Origin: Panax quinquefolius
Taxonomy: Eukaryota; Streptophyta; Magnoliopsida; Apiales; Araliaceae
DNA: 64,000 nt
Direction: 5' to 3'
Assembly: GCA_020205615.1 (NCBI GenBank)
Contig: CM035166.1
Coordinates: 80,529,135 to 80,593,134, forward strand
Position 1 is the first letter of the stretch. The number at the start of each line of letters is the position of its first letter. Below the pieces are notes generated by a model. It made no database searches. It saw only the letters and a program-made list of their open reading frames with translations, and was not told the DNA's origin. A program made the translations under genes and the position numbers. Shown here one piece after another: positions 21,596 to 33,640 of the stretch.

Positions 21596-22392
21596 TGACA
21601 GCTAGAAATATTAACAATGGAGTGAATGAGATCGTGGAGACACCTTTAATCACCACCTAGGGGAACGTGAAGCAGGAAGGCAATATTCCTCCTGTAAACA
21701 ACACTACCGAACAAATGATGAATGATGAGATGTTTAGAAGCTTTTTGCAGTTCATGCAAAATCAGACGAGGGAGACTCGTGTACAAAATACGGTTGTAAA
21801 TGATAGCAACGCGCGACTTATCACAGCCAAGCAGTTCAAAGAGTTGGGACCACCAGAATTTGTGGGAAAGCCGGATCCGATCAAGGCGGAAATGTGGGTT
21901 AAACAAATTATCAAGATATTTGATGCCTTGGGATTCACGGAGGAACAGAAGGTTCCATTCGCCACCTTTATGTTCCGTGGTGAGGCAGATTACTGGTGGG
22001 AATCTGTGAAGCGTACCCAGCCTGCCGCACTCAACATGTCTTGGGAAACGTCTCAGAAACTGTTTAACGACAAGTACTTTCCTAAAAGTATTCGTCATAT
22101 GAAGGAGGTAGAGTTTATTAGACTGGAACAAAACAACATGACTGTGTCTCAGTACAAGGTGAAGTTCGTAGATTTATCCAGGTTTACACCTTATTTGGTA
22201 GAGAATGAGGAACAAATGACGCGGATGTTTCTGAGAGGTCTAAAACCCGAGATTCTGCAATATCTTATTTCTCATAAATTTTATCTATATTCAGATGTTG
22301 TAAACAGGGCTCAACTATTAAAGCGAGATAATGAGTATGTTCAACTGAGGGACCACAACCGTGTCATCATACTGGGTGGCGGCGATACCTGA
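21596..22392 (+). pseudogene. Gypsy A1 gag (capsid domain)
   Basis: An ATG near 21596 starts a 21-codon N-terminal tail (NNGVNEIVETPLITT) that ends in a stop at 21658-21660. A long open stretch then runs to 22392. It carries the retrotransposon gag domain: KQFKELGPPEFVGKPDPIKAE, WVKQIIKIFDALGFTEEQKV, ATFMFRGEADYWWE, FNDKYFPKSIRHMKEVEF, LEQNNMTVSQYKVKF and FLRGLKPEI. Apart from the early stop and a shift near 22375 that detaches the nucleocapsid part, it is the best-preserved gypsy gag in the window. Capsid proteins of this kind form the particle in which reverse transcription happens. Confidence 0.85.
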
Positions 22393-23036
22393 GCAATGAC
22401 AACCAGCGGGGAGGAAAACATTCAGACAAAAACGATAACCACTCTGGTGGTAATCGTGGCCATGATTGTAGAAGAAGCGAGTCGGGGGGAGATTTCAAAA
22501 AGAGAAGGTACAACAATGATAACGTGAAGACGTCAGCACAAACATCAACTGTTTCTAGGGGAGGAGAACGAGCATCGATCATTTGTTATAAATGAGGGAA
22601 AGAGGGACACATCATTTGTTATAAATGCTAGAACGAGGGACACATCAGCTCAAACTGCCCACAACAATCCAAGGTGTGTTATAACTGTGGAAAGGAAGGT
22701 CATATAGCTAGAGATTGTCTTGTTGCGAAACCAAGTTCAACGGGGATGGTTACTCCAAAGGCTGTCCCGGACAAGTCAAAGTCGGTGGTTCCTGGAAGAG
22801 CGTTTATCGTGTCTGCCCAAAATGCGAGGAACCCGAACGAGGTGATCACGGGTAAGCTAATCATAAACTCTTGCGAAGTTTTTACCTTATTAGATACCGA
22901 TTCTACCCATTCTTTTATCTCTCCAGCTTGTGCTCAACGTTTGAACTTGACTCCAGAGAAATTAGACCTTGACTTATCTGTTAAGACTCCATTAGGAGAA
23001 ACTTTCATTACATCTACTTTTATAAATCTTGCTTGA
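22393..23036 (+). pseudogene. Gypsy A1 nucleocapsid and protease start
   Basis: In a shifted frame a Gly/Arg/Asn-rich stretch is followed by three CCHC knuckles. The first two are broken by stops; the third, [14 protein letters not shown] (22677-22718), is intact. A linker leads to NPNEVITG and the protease active-site region [13 protein letters not shown] (22887-22925). The catalytic triad of retropepsins is D-S/T-G; here the third position is Asp, which should abolish activity. The frame shifts again at about 23030. Confidence 0.8.
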
Positions 23037-23611
23037 TCCAAGTTGGTACCTTCACATTACCTGCCGATCTTATTTCGTTGAAAATACTTGCATTTGATAT
23101 GATTTTAGGGATTGATTGGTTAACCACTCATCATGCTAAAATTGATTATTTTTGTAAGGTTATTAGTTTTAATATTCCTAACCAACCTGTTATACGAATT
23201 CAAGCAACCAAACCACTAAAGTCAATCACTATCATATCAAGCCATAAAGCTATTCGTTTATTGAAAATTGGATGTCAAGCTTTCTTAGCCTATGTCACGG
23301 ACTTAAACAAAAACACGTCAGATTTGAATAATATTTCTATTGTTAGTGAATTTCCTGACGTATTTCCCGAAGAATTTCCCGGTCTACCCCCAGAATGTGA
23401 AGTTGAATTCTTTATTGACCTTGAACCTGGTACAAAGCCCATTTCTAAAACCCCATATCGAATGGCTCCTATTGAACTTCAGGAGTTAAAGGTCCAACTA
23501 CAGGAGTTATTGGACATCGGTTTCATTCGTCCTAGTACATCTCCTTGGGGTGATCATGTGTTATTCGTAAAGAAGAAAGACGGGAGTATGCGACTTTGTA
23601 TTGACTACTGA
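23033..23611 (+). pseudogene. Gypsy A1 protease end and RT start
   Basis: The frame contains ILAFDMILGIDWLTTHHAK (protease C-terminal half), a spacer, then the classic start of plant gypsy [66 protein letters not shown]. It ends in a TGA where RELN would begin. The expected PWGAPVLF has become PWGDHVLF. Confidence 0.82.
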
Positions 23612-24282
23612 GAATTGAACCATGTCACCACCAAGAATAGGTATCCGCTACCTCGCATTGATGACTTGTTTGACCAGTTATAAGGAGCACAATTCTTTTC
23701 AAAGATCGATCTTAGCTTACGGATATCATCAATGAAGATTAAAACCGAGGATATTCAAAGACCGCCTTGAACTCGATGACGGCATTATGAATTCTTAGTC
23801 ATGTCTTTTGGATTGACTAATGCTCCTGCTGCTTTCATGGATATGATGAACCATGTGTTCAAAGAATATTTGATTCAGTTTATTGTTGTCTTTATTGATG
23901 ACATCCTCATCTATTCTAAAAGCCATGAAGATCATGAAAGCCATTTGAAGTTGGTACTTCAAAGGCTTCTTGACAACAAGCTATATGCCAGTTGAAGAAA
24001 TCGAGTTACGGCGAGAGAAGTAGCATTCCTTGAGCACGCGGTGTCAAAACATGGAGTATCTGTTGACCCTGAAGATTGAAGCAATACAAAGTTAGAGCAA
24101 TGAAGTCGATGATCAAGTACATAGCTTTCTAGGCTTGGTGGTTCTTATCGGAGATTTGTGGAAGGATTTTCTCGAATCGCTACTCCGTTAACTCAGCTAA
24201 CTCATAAAGATACAAAATTCGGTTGGAGCGAGGATTATGAGAAGAGTTTTCAAGAACTCAATAGGAGACTCATTTCGGCACC
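23612..24282 (+). pseudogene. Gypsy A1 RT remainder, broken and cut at the strand switch
   Basis: RT continues in several frames: [17 protein letters not shown], a damaged GYHQL region, then an open piece (23801-23995) with [17 protein letters not shown] and the catalytic [10 protein letters not shown]. After a stop the connection domain follows ([35 protein letters not shown]) and ends at RRLISAP. At about 24283 homology jumps to the opposite strand. Confidence 0.82.
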
Positions 24283-25100
24283 TGAAGCATCACTGTAGAT
24301 GACAAATCCCTCCGAACCAGATGGTATTGTTAGAAGTCTTTGAAATGAGTCTCCTTTTGAGTTCTTGAAAACTCTTCTCACATTCCTCGCTTCCAATCGA
24401 ACTTTGATCTTTCCGAGTCACCGAAAGTTAATGGAGTAACGATTCGAGAAAATCCTTCCACGAATCTCCGATAATAACCAAATAAACCGAGAAAGCTACG
24501 CATTTTTGCCATCGATTTGGTCATCCCTACGACTTGAATAGCTTTAATCTTTGTCGTCAACAGATATTCCACGACTTGATACTACGTGCCCAAGGAATGC
24601 TACTTCTCAAGCCGTAACTCGCATTCTTTAACTTGGCATAAAGCTTATATTCACAAAGCTTTTGGAGTATCGGCCTCAAGTGTTGCTTTCATGATCTTCA
24701 CGGCTTTTTGGAATAAATAAGGATGTTATCAATAAAGACAACCACAAAGTGATCCAAATATTCCTTGAATACTTTGGTTCATCATATCCATGAAGGCAAA
24801 GCAGGAGCATTAGTCAATCCAAAAGACACGACTAAGAATTCATAATGCCCGCATCGAAGTTCTCAAGGCGCTTTTTAGAATATCCTCGCTTTTAACCTTC
24901 AACTGATGATATCCGAATCGAAGATCGATTTTTGAAAAAATTGTGCTCCTTTGTAATCGATCAAACAGTCATCAATACGTGGTAATGGGTACCTATTTTT
25001 GATGGTGACATGATTCAACTCCCGATAATCAATACAAAGTCGCATACTCCCATCTTTCTTCTTCACGAATAGAACAGAGCACCCCAAGGAGACGACTTAG
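24283..25100 (-). pseudogene. Gypsy A3 RNase H start and RT, minus strand
   Basis: Read on the minus strand from 25100 down: [39 protein letters not shown], a broken palm in which the catalytic box near 24730 reads FIDN rather than FIDD, then FLGLFGYYRRFVEGFS and the first codons of RNase H (around VIYSDAS), where it stops at the strand switch. The FIDD to FIDN change removes a metal-binding Asp. Many shifts interrupt the frame. Confidence 0.8.
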
Positions 25101-25770
25101 ACGAATGAAACCAATGTCTAACAATTCTCGCAATTGGGTCTTTAACTCCTCGAAGTTCAACAGAGCCATTCGATATGGGCTTTGGAAATGGGTTTTGTAC
25201 CGTTCAAGGTCGATACAAAATTCAACTTCACGCCTGTGGTAGGCCGTAAGTTCTTCGTGAATACGTCGAGAAATTTATTAACAATAGAAATATCCTTCAA
25301 ATTTGACGTATTTTTGTTTAAATCTGTGACATGAGCTAAGAAAGCTTGACATCCATTTTTCAATAAACGAATAGTTTTATGGCTTGAGATGACCGTGATT
25401 GATTTTAATGGTTTGGTCGCTTGAATTCGCATAATAGGTTTATTAGGAATATGAAAGCTAACAACCTTACGAAAACAATCAATTTTAGCATGATGAGTAG
25501 TTAACCAATCAATCCCTAGAATCACGTCAAATGCAAGTATTTTTAAGGAGATAAGATCGACAAGTAACGTGCGGTTACCGATTTTTATTAAACAAGACTT
25601 ATAAACAGTGGATGTAATGAAGATTTCTCTTAATGGAGTTTCAACAGATAAGTCAAAGTCTAATTTCTCCGGAGTCAAATTTAAACATTGAGCGCAAGTA
25701 GGAGAAATAAAAGAATGGGTAGAACCCAGATCAAATAAGGTATGACTTCACTAGAGTTTATGATAAGCTT
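25101..25770 (-). pseudogene. Gypsy A3 protease, minus strand
   Basis: A 173-codon piece (25678-25157) holds LDFDLSVETPL, ILAFDVILGIDWLTTHHAK, ISSHK and the linker HVTDLNKNTSNLKDIS. Just upstream, near 25715-25735, the active-site region reads LFDLGSTHSFIS, that is D-L-G in place of D-S/T-G. A2 has the same D-L-G. Confidence 0.78.
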
Positions 25771-27000
25771 ACCCGTGATAACCTCGTCGTTTCCTTCGCT
25801 TTCTCTCGAGGTCACAACAAACGCCTCCCTTGCACTACCGGCTTTGACTTTTCTCCGGGATGACCTTTGGTGCCTCCATCCTAGCTTTGAATTTGTCTTC
25901 TGGTGAACGACAAAATAGAGCTAAGTGACCTTCTCTTCCACAATTATAACATGCTTTGACTGACATCACGCAGTTTGACCGATATGTCCCTCCCTCCGCA
26001 TTTGAAGCATATGATAGGTGGTCGCTTCTCCTTCCTTAACAACGGTCTTTGGTGCTTTGTGCCGACGCCTTCCATCATTGTTGAATCTCCTTTTCTTGAA
26101 ATGTCCATTTTATTGTTTTGGCTATGATTACCACCGGGCGGTTACCATTTCGCATGTTGATTCCTCCACGCTTGTTATCACCGCTTCATGATCATACCAC
26201 CGGTATTTTCATTCTCGCCGATCGCTTTCTCTTGGTTTCATTGACTCGTTATCGCTACTCCAATAATCGAGCCCTATTTACAACATCCGAATACAAACAC
26301 AGCTTTATGAGAAATAAGATATTGTCGATCTCCTGCTTCAAACCTCTTAAACACATTCGGTCATTCGCTTCCTCATTATCAACCAAATGGGATGCAAACC
26401 GGATAACTCCGCAAATTTAGCCTCGTATTGCGACACTGGCCATATTGTTTTGTTCCAACTTGATAAACTCCACCTCCTTCATGTGACGAATACTTTCGGA
26501 AAGTACTTGTCGTTGAATGCTCTTGGAACTTCTCCCAAGACATCTTAAGTGCGTCCAGTCAAGTATCGCTTTTACATATTCCCACCAAGAATCGCCTCTT
26601 CACGCAAAAATAAAGGTGGAGAAGGGAACTTTTGTTCCTCGAGCATCCCAAGACATCAAATATCTTGGTTATCTCGCTTTATCCATGCTTCCGCCTAAAG
26701 TGGTTTTGGCTCTCCAATAAACTTCGTGGTCCCACTCCTTGAACTGCTTTGGCGACTGACCGTCCGAGAGTTGCCGTTGTTTTCACCGTGCATTTTGGAC
26801 AGAGCCGCTCTCTACCGATGTTACATGAATTGCATAAAGCCTCGTAACATTCCATCGCTCATCATTTGGTCAAGTTGTTGTTTGCATGAGGATTGTCACC
26901 TTCCTCGATGCACATTGTCCTCGTTATTGATCCGTGGAGACTCAACGGTCTCCTCGTGCTCCATTGATGTTCTCAACATTCTGGATGCCATTTTCAAATA
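25771..27000 (-). pseudogene. Gypsy A3 gag and zinc knuckle, minus strand
   Basis: Homology to the A1 gag runs along this stretch on the minus strand in many short frames, including a knuckle region around 25930-26020 and capsid segments matching the (K/R)HMKEVEFIKLEQNN block near 26450-26490. Indels are frequent. Several plus-strand ORFs here are shadows. Confidence 0.68.
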
Positions 27001-27156
27001 CTACCACAAAACAAGGGTTAATTGACATGAAACATATTATCCCTACACTCTGATCGACCAATTAAATACCAAATAAACTTAGGTAGGTCATAAGAGCGAA
27101 GGAATTCCCCGCCTCTCCTCCTAGTTCTAGTCTCACATCTTAGCCAGGATCATATC

Positions 27157-27173
27157 CCTAAGCTTTGATACCA
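27157..27173 (-). other. Primer-binding site of gypsy A3
   Basis: The minus strand reads tggtatcaaagcttagg two bases inside the LTR end at 27176. It differs from A1 by one base (g to a). Confidence 0.8.
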
Positions 27174-27592
27174 ACTATGACGCCCCCAAAATAGGTATAC
27201 ATCACCTATTCTCGAGTCACAAATACATGGTACGTAATACAAATACAACTTAATTATACAACCGTCGTAAAAAGTACGACAAAACATAAGTCGTGAGTTT
27301 TAATACAAATATTGTCGCCTAGATAATATACAAACTCAAATTCAATATTATTACATTTATTTTCCACTATTTCACCGAATAGTGAGGACTACTAATGCTA
27401 TCATCCGTCCGGCTACTCCGCTCCCCGACTAGTCCTCTCGCTACGCTCTCATTTCCTCAAGAGAACAATAAAAGTAAAAGGGTGAGCTCAACTAGCCCAA
27501 TAGGAAATATTATGACTAAGATAATGCAGAATATATTATCGTTAGCCTTCAACAGTGTTAAACTGATACAATATAACAACCATCAAGTTTAA

Positions 27593-28716
27593 CTGCAGCG
27601 GAATAAGCAATCCATTAAAAGAGTCAAGTAGAGAATAAAATCTACTATCTTTTATGATTTAAAAGGTTTTTCATCACTTTTATCACTGGGACTCAGCTTA
27701 ATAAATAATCCACATCATCGAATCACCCCTGCACTACGACCAAGGATATTCTTTAGTATCACGACCACAATTATCCATGCACTACGGGCCAAGAATATTT
27801 GTGTATTCAATAATGGTCATGATCATGCCAACAACTGTCCATCAATGCACTACGGGCCAATGAGGACTTTTACCACATCATTTGTAACATTACTACCATG
27901 ATTACAATCAATAATCCCTCGGTCATAATCATACCAAGTCCATCTATGCACTATAGGCCATGTATGACTTTTTAACAACAAAATATAAACATGAGGATGA
28001 TGACAATGATATAAGAATTCAATAAAACAAGTTCAAGAATTATTTTATCCAGAACTAATAACGCCCAAATTGTCAACATGATACTTTGATTTGTAGAGTA
28101 AAATTCAAGAATGCTCGTAAGAATATTTCCATGAAAAGATATCGATGAAGCGCAAATATCAAGGATATTCCACTAATTTCATGGAGTATAAAGTCAAAAC
28201 TTTAACCAACCGAGTATAATAAGGAATGGAATAACAAAAGAAATCACCAGCATGCGATAGATCATCACACAGCAAGTTATTCCAATGTAATAATAAATAA
28301 TCTAAATCAGTCCCACAAATAATAAATGTATGTGATATTCCAATGTAATAATAAAGACTTTTAATCAGTCCCACAGAAAAATGCATGCATGTGATATTCC
28401 AATGTAATAATAAAGACGAAATCAGTCCCAAAAGAAACGCATGCATGTGATATTCCAATGTAATAATAAAGATTTTAATCAGTCCCATGAGAAAACGCAT
28501 GCATGTGATATTCCAATGTAATAATAAAGATGTAATCAGTGTCCCAGAGAAGAAATGCATGTATGTGATGTTCCAACAGTAATGATAAAGAATGGAACAA
28601 TGTAAGAATTTCACCAAGTATAGGGTAGCCCATATACAAAAGTTATTCCAATGTAATAATAAAGAATGGAATAATGTAGTTCTCTTCATAGATAAGAAAG
28701 AAATAATACTCCCTAC
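27593..28716 (-). other. Putative leader intron inside the A3/A2 shared LTR
   Basis: On the minus strand the donor is aaaag|gtaggga at 28716 and the acceptor gctgcag ends at 27593. Both occupy the positions seen in LTR1. Length is 1.12 kb. Confidence 0.35.
28262..28680 (-). repeat. About 59-bp tandem array in the shared LTR
   Basis: Six or seven units carry gtgatattccaatgtaataataaaga, a ttaatcagtccca block and a gcatgcatg block. It is the minus-strand counterpart of the 57-bp array in LTR1, with a different unit sequence between the conserved ttccaatgtaataata cores. Confidence 0.75.
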
Positions 28717-28844
28717 CTTTTAGAAAAAACTGGATACCGAATAAAGAGGTAGCAGATTTCTTCTCTTCTTTCTATAATTTCTCTCTATAATAATCACTCT
28801 AAAGCTTTTGTGAATTGGTGAGAAATGAAGGAAGAATGAGCTTC

Positions 28845-28852
28845 TATTTATA
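28845..28852 (-). promoter_or_regulatory. TATA box of the shared LTR
   Basis: The minus strand reads tataaatagaagctcattc, the same context as in LTR1. Confidence 0.55.
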
Positions 28853-30189
28853 GAAAAATATAGTTTCGATAATCGCATCGCTTGGGGCTCAAAAATTTAC
28901 AAAGACAATACCTCCAACTTTTCCTTTATTTTTTTAATTTAGTCATGGAAGTATTATCAAACTCAAGCACCACCTCCCTAATAGTAAATAATGTGATTCA
29001 ATAGTAAATTATGTGAATCAATAGTTCTAGATATGTGAAAATACGAATTATAGTATAAGACTTCCATCTATACCTCCATTTTTAACTTAGCCATGCAAAG
29101 TATTATCAATCTTGCACCAACTCCCTAATAAGTAACAAGAATGTGAAACAATAGTATACATATGTGAACAAATAGTTATAATCATGTGAAATAATAGCAA
29201 TCAATTGCTCATTTATCCTGCTTAAATTTCGATCGTCAATATAACCTCCGCACATCAATTATTATCGAAATAATTGTCGATTTTCACTAACACAAATAAT
29301 TCCAACACAATGAAACCATTTTTATCAAAATATAAATTTTGAAATTTTGAAGTTTGATTTTTCCCAAAAAAGTCAACTATCGACTTTTTGACCAAATAGT
29401 GAATTCCGAAAATTTTGTGTTTATAGACTATTTTACTAATTTCATCGTTCCTGACTCAAATATCACGTCTCAAGTATCCAAATTCAACTCCTAACACAAC
29501 TTCAATTTTAATAACATTCATCATTAATATTATAACTCACAATATTTATCAACCGTGTCGCTCCTGTGAAAGAAGGGGCTTTCCAATAAGGATTTCTCCC
29601 TATCATGCCGCAATTAGTGACCAAACCTCTCCTCGATGTAATTTCTAGACATTGTAAATATTGCAATTTAATAATATGAATAACTTTATCGCCTCAATTA
29701 TTGATTTAATAAAATAACATATATTATGCATGATATACTACGACAATAATCGAATCAATAATACGAGAGATATGATGCAAAGATTATCGTAGTAATAATT
29801 GAGTATAACCGAGTGACTTCTCACGTAAGCATCAATAATCAATACCGTGCTACTATGCAACCACGCCAGACATCGTATTTTTACTACCGGTAGTTCAACA
29901 GCTTAATCTGTAAAAACTTCCGCCGTTATTTTCATAAAGTATTTTTGTCGCTTTCAAATCGGCACAATAATTCCGCTGGGGGGGTCCACCAATGATTGTG
30001 CCATTGTACAAATATTCCTCGTTAAAATGAATATTCTCTAACCAATCGAATATTATATAACAACTTGCATACTTTGCAAAATTTGTAAATATTACCCACA
30101 ACTATAACATTATATCAAATCCACACCATAATATTCAAAAAATATATTTCGAGAAAATTTAATCTTTATTCAAAAGTTGGGGTCTTACA

Positions 30190-30206
30190 ACCTCCCTTCT
30201 TATGAA
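30190..30206 (-). other. Polypurine tract of gypsy A2
   Basis: The minus strand reads ataagaagggaggt directly before the LTR, where plus-strand synthesis would be primed. Confidence 0.78.
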
Positions 30207-31850
30207 ATTTCGTCCTCTCGAAATTAGGGTGCGACTGGTATGTCAAGAGGTGAGGATACTTTGATTTCATTTCGATTCTAACTCCTGTGTCATTTCTTCA
30301 ACATCGTGGTTTCTCCACAAAACTTTAACTTGAGGTATAACCTTGAGCGTAGAATATGTTCCTTCTTATCCAAGATTTTAACAGAACCTCTTCATACGTT
30401 AAATCTTCCTCTATTTCGTCCGGGTTCTAATTCAATAATGTGGTTCGGTCTTTCACATATTTACGTAATATGGATATGTGAAAAACGTTATGAACACGAG
30501 ACATACTTAAGCAGTAACGCAAGTCTATAGGCCACAGCCCTACTCGATCGAGGATTAAAATGGGCCAATGAATCGAGGATCGAGCTTTCCTCTTTTCCAA
30601 ATCTTGTAACTCCTTTCCATGGAGCAACACGTAACAACACATGACTCTCCAATATCGAATTCTACGCCTTTTCGATGAAGATCAAGATAACTCTTTTGTC
30701 GATCTTGTGAGGTTTTTATACGTTGTTGATCATTTGAATCTTTTCCGTAGTCATACGTACCAACTCCTCGTCCCAACAACGTTGCTTCACCCACCTCATC
30801 CCAAAGATACCGAGAACGACACTTTCTTCCATACAACGCCTCGAATGGAGCCATGCCAATACTTGCTTGATAACTCGTTGTTGTAGAAAAACTCCACCAA
30901 TGGTAAGAACTTGTCCCAACTTCCTTAAAGTCAAGGACACAGTAGTCTTAATAGATCTTCAAGAGTTTGAATCGTCCTCCCGACCGCCTCGTCCGTCTCG
31001 AGGATGATATACCGAAACTAAATCGTAAACTGCGCTCCATAGCTTTTTGCAAACTAACCCAAAATCTTGAAGTGAATCTTGGGTCTCGATCAAAAACTAT
31101 GGATACTAGCATACCATGCAATTTACAACCTCGCTTATGTACATACGAGCAAGACGCTCAAGTGTATAAGTTTCTCAGACGGTAAGAAATGAGCAGACTT
31201 GGTTAATCTATCAACAATGACCCAAATCGCATCTACGCCTTGAGAAACTTTGGGAAGACCCCAGAATGAAAATCCATGGTAATGTGCTCTCACTTCCATT
31301 CTGAATTTCAAGTGGTTGCAATGGACCTTTTGGTACTTGATGCTCCACTTTAACTCGCTGACAAATTAGACACCTTGAGATAAATAGCACTATCTCTCTC
31401 TCTTCATATTGCTCCACCAAAATGTATGACGAAAGATCACGATACATTTTGGTACTCCCAGATGGATTGCAAACGGTGTGTTGTGCGCCTCCATCATGAT
31501 TTTATACTTTAAATCGTGGTCGTTAGAACACAAAGTCCGGAGTTGACTCAAGTATTCCTTCTTCATCGATTCTTGCTTCCTAAGATAGCACCTTCTTCGC
31601 ACTTTCTTCATCATACGCATCACCTCCGGATCAGAAACTCGAGCAACTTTAACTTTATCAATTAAAGTCGGCTCTACTCAGATATTCGCCATCATCACAT
31701 GGGTCCCTCGAGTCTTTAACTCTATCTCCATCCTTTGCAAGTCACACAAAATGGGCTTTTGTGTTGTGATATCGCACTCGCACCAAGATATGATCTTCTA
31801 CTCAATGCGCCGCCTACCACGCTCGCTTTTCCAGATGGTATCGATGGTAT
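30207..31850 (-). pseudogene. Gypsy A2 integrase, minus strand, broken
   Basis: Pieces in order on the minus strand: the zinc-binding region and HTFWWSNMKRE with CLICQRVKVEHQ (31623-31320), a catalytic core damaged by shifts near 31250-31000, [14 protein letters not shown] (30854), LDPRFIGPF (30565) and the tail with VFHISILRKYVKD (near 30460). The chromodomain-like end down to 30207 is frame-shifted. Integrase would join the DNA copy to the chromosome. Confidence 0.72.
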
Positions 31851-32380
31851 GATCATAATCTTTCAATAGCCAAGCCAACGCCGTTGTCGCATGTCGAGTT
31901 CCTTTTGAGTGAAGAAATATTTGAGGCTTTTATGATCCGTAAAAATCTCCACTTTCTCTCCATACAAGTAATGCCTCCAAATTTTAAGTGCGAAGACAAC
32001 AGCTGCCAACTCTAGATCATGAGTAGGATAATTCCTTTCATATTCTTTGAGTTATCTTGAGGCATAGGCTATGACTTTCTCATGTTGCATGAGAACACAT
32101 CCTAACCCTTTGCCCAAGCATCACTATAGATGACAAATCCTCCTCCAAACCGATGGTATTGTCGTAAACAAAATAAAATGAGTCTCCTTTTGAGTTCTTG
32201 AAAACTCTTCTCACATTCCTCGCTCCAACCGAACTTTTTATCTTTCCGAGTCAGCTGAGTTAATGGAGTAGCGATTCGAGAAAATCCTTCCACGAATCTC
32301 CGATAATAACCAGATAAACCGAGAAAGCTACGATTTCTATTAATCGATTTGGGTTGCTCCCGCACTTTTAAATAGCTTCA
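31851..32380 (-). pseudogene. Gypsy A2 RNase H and connection domain, minus strand
   Basis: A readable piece (32365-32102) holds [34 protein letters not shown] and FVIYSDA. Below it the RNase H body ([13 protein letters not shown] and [10 protein letters not shown] regions, 32040-31920) is recognisable by comparison with D but shifted. Confidence 0.75.
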
Positions 32381-33000
32381 ATCTTTGCCAGTCAACAGAT
32401 ATTCCATTACTTGATACTACGTGCCCAAGGAATGCTACTTCTCTCAAGCCGTAACTCGATTTCTTTAACTTAGCATAAAGCTTATATTCACGGTTTTTTG
32501 GAGTATCACCTTTCAAGTGTTGCTTTCATGATCTTCACGGCTTTTGGAATAAATAAGGATGTCATCAATAAAGACGACCACAAAGTGATCCAAATATTCC
32601 TTGAATACTCGGGCTCATCATATCCATGAAGGCAAAGAGGAGCATTTAGTCAATCCAAAAGATATGACTAAGAATTCATAATGCCCGCATCGAAGTTCTC
32701 AAGGCGCCTTTTGAATATCCTCGCTTTTAACCTTCAAATTGATGATATCCAAAATCGAAGATCGATCTTTGAAAAAAATTGTGTTCCTTGTAATCGATCA
32801 AACAGTCATCAATACGCGGCAATGGGTACCTATTTTTGATGGTGACATGATTCAACTCCCGATAATCAATACAAAGTCGCATACTCCCATCTTTCTTCTT
32901 CACGAATGTAACAGAGCACCCCAAGGAGACGACTAGGACGAATGAAACCAATGTCTAACAATTCCTCAAAGAATTGGGTCTTTAACTCCTCAAGTTCAAT
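32381..33000 (-). pseudogene. Gypsy A2 reverse transcriptase, minus strand
   Basis: It contains [17 protein letters not shown] and [19 protein letters not shown] (32951-32727). The catalytic box near 32560-32580 reads FIDDIL with both aspartates kept, unlike A3. Frame shifts occur around 32700, 32630 and 32500. Confidence 0.78.
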
Positions 33001-33640
33001 AGAGCCATTCGATATGGGGCTTTGAAAATGGGTTTTGTACCGGATTCAAGGTCGATACAAAATTCAACTTCACGCTCTGGGGGTAGGCCAGGAAGTTCTT
33101 CAGGGAATACGTCAGGAAATTTATTAACAATAGAAATATCCTTCAAATCTGACGTATTTTTGTTTAAATCCATGATATGAGCTAAGAAAGCTTGACATCC
33201 GCTTTTCAATAAACGAATAGCTTTTATGGCTTGAGATGACCGTGATTGATTTTAATGGTTTGGTCGCAAATTCGCATAATAGGTTTATTAGGAATATGAA
33301 AGCTAACAACCTTACGAAAAATAATCAATTTTAGCATGATGAGTAGTTAACCAATCAATCCCTTTAGAATCACGCCAAATGCAAGTATTTTTAAGGAGAT
33401 AAGATCGACAGTAACGTAACGCGTTACCGATTTGAATCAAACAAGACTTATAAACAAAGGATGTAATGAAGGTTTCTCCTAATGGAGTTTCAACAGATAA
33501 GTCAAAGTCTAATTTCTCCTGAGTCAAATTTAAACGCTGAGCGCAAGTAGGAGAAATAAAAGAATGGGTAGAACCCAGATCAAATAAGGTATAGACTTCA
33601 CTAGAGTTTATGATAAGCTTACCCGCGATAACCTCGTCGT
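33001..33640 (-). pseudogene. Gypsy A2 protease, minus strand
   Basis: Pieces 33527-33312 ([16 protein letters not shown], then WLTTHHAKIDYF) and 33209-32982 (HIMDLNKNTSDLKDIS, FPDVFPEELPGLPPE, YRMA) are clear. The active-site region near 33575 reads LFDLGSTHSFIS, again D-L-G. Confidence 0.78.

Larger units (their letters stand above)
27176..30189 (-). repeat. LTR shared by gypsy A3 (as 5' LTR) and A2 (as 3' LTR), 3.0 kb
   Basis: On the minus strand it starts tgtaagacccc at 30189 and ends gggcgtcata at 27176. To its left is a primer-binding site, as after a 5' LTR; to its right is a polypurine tract, as before a 3' LTR. It therefore serves two internal regions at once. It matches 35001-38033 over its length, with many short indels. 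Internal marks: TATA 28845-28852, donor-like site 28716, tandem array 28262-28680, motif array 27724-27962, acceptor-like site 27593. A small minus-strand ORF (28689-28159) is a by-product of the tandem array. Confidence 0.87.

Noticed and set aside
26118..27025. Plus-strand ORFs over the A3 gag
   Set aside because: Antisense shadows of the minus-strand gag; no domain in plus frames.
28262..28680. Regular 59-bp repeats as a CRISPR array
   Set aside because: Units are direct tandem repeats without unique spacers, within a retrotransposon LTR.
28159..28689. 176-codon minus-strand ORF
   Set aside because: It runs through the tandem array of the LTR and is not kept in the partner LTR at 36105-36500.
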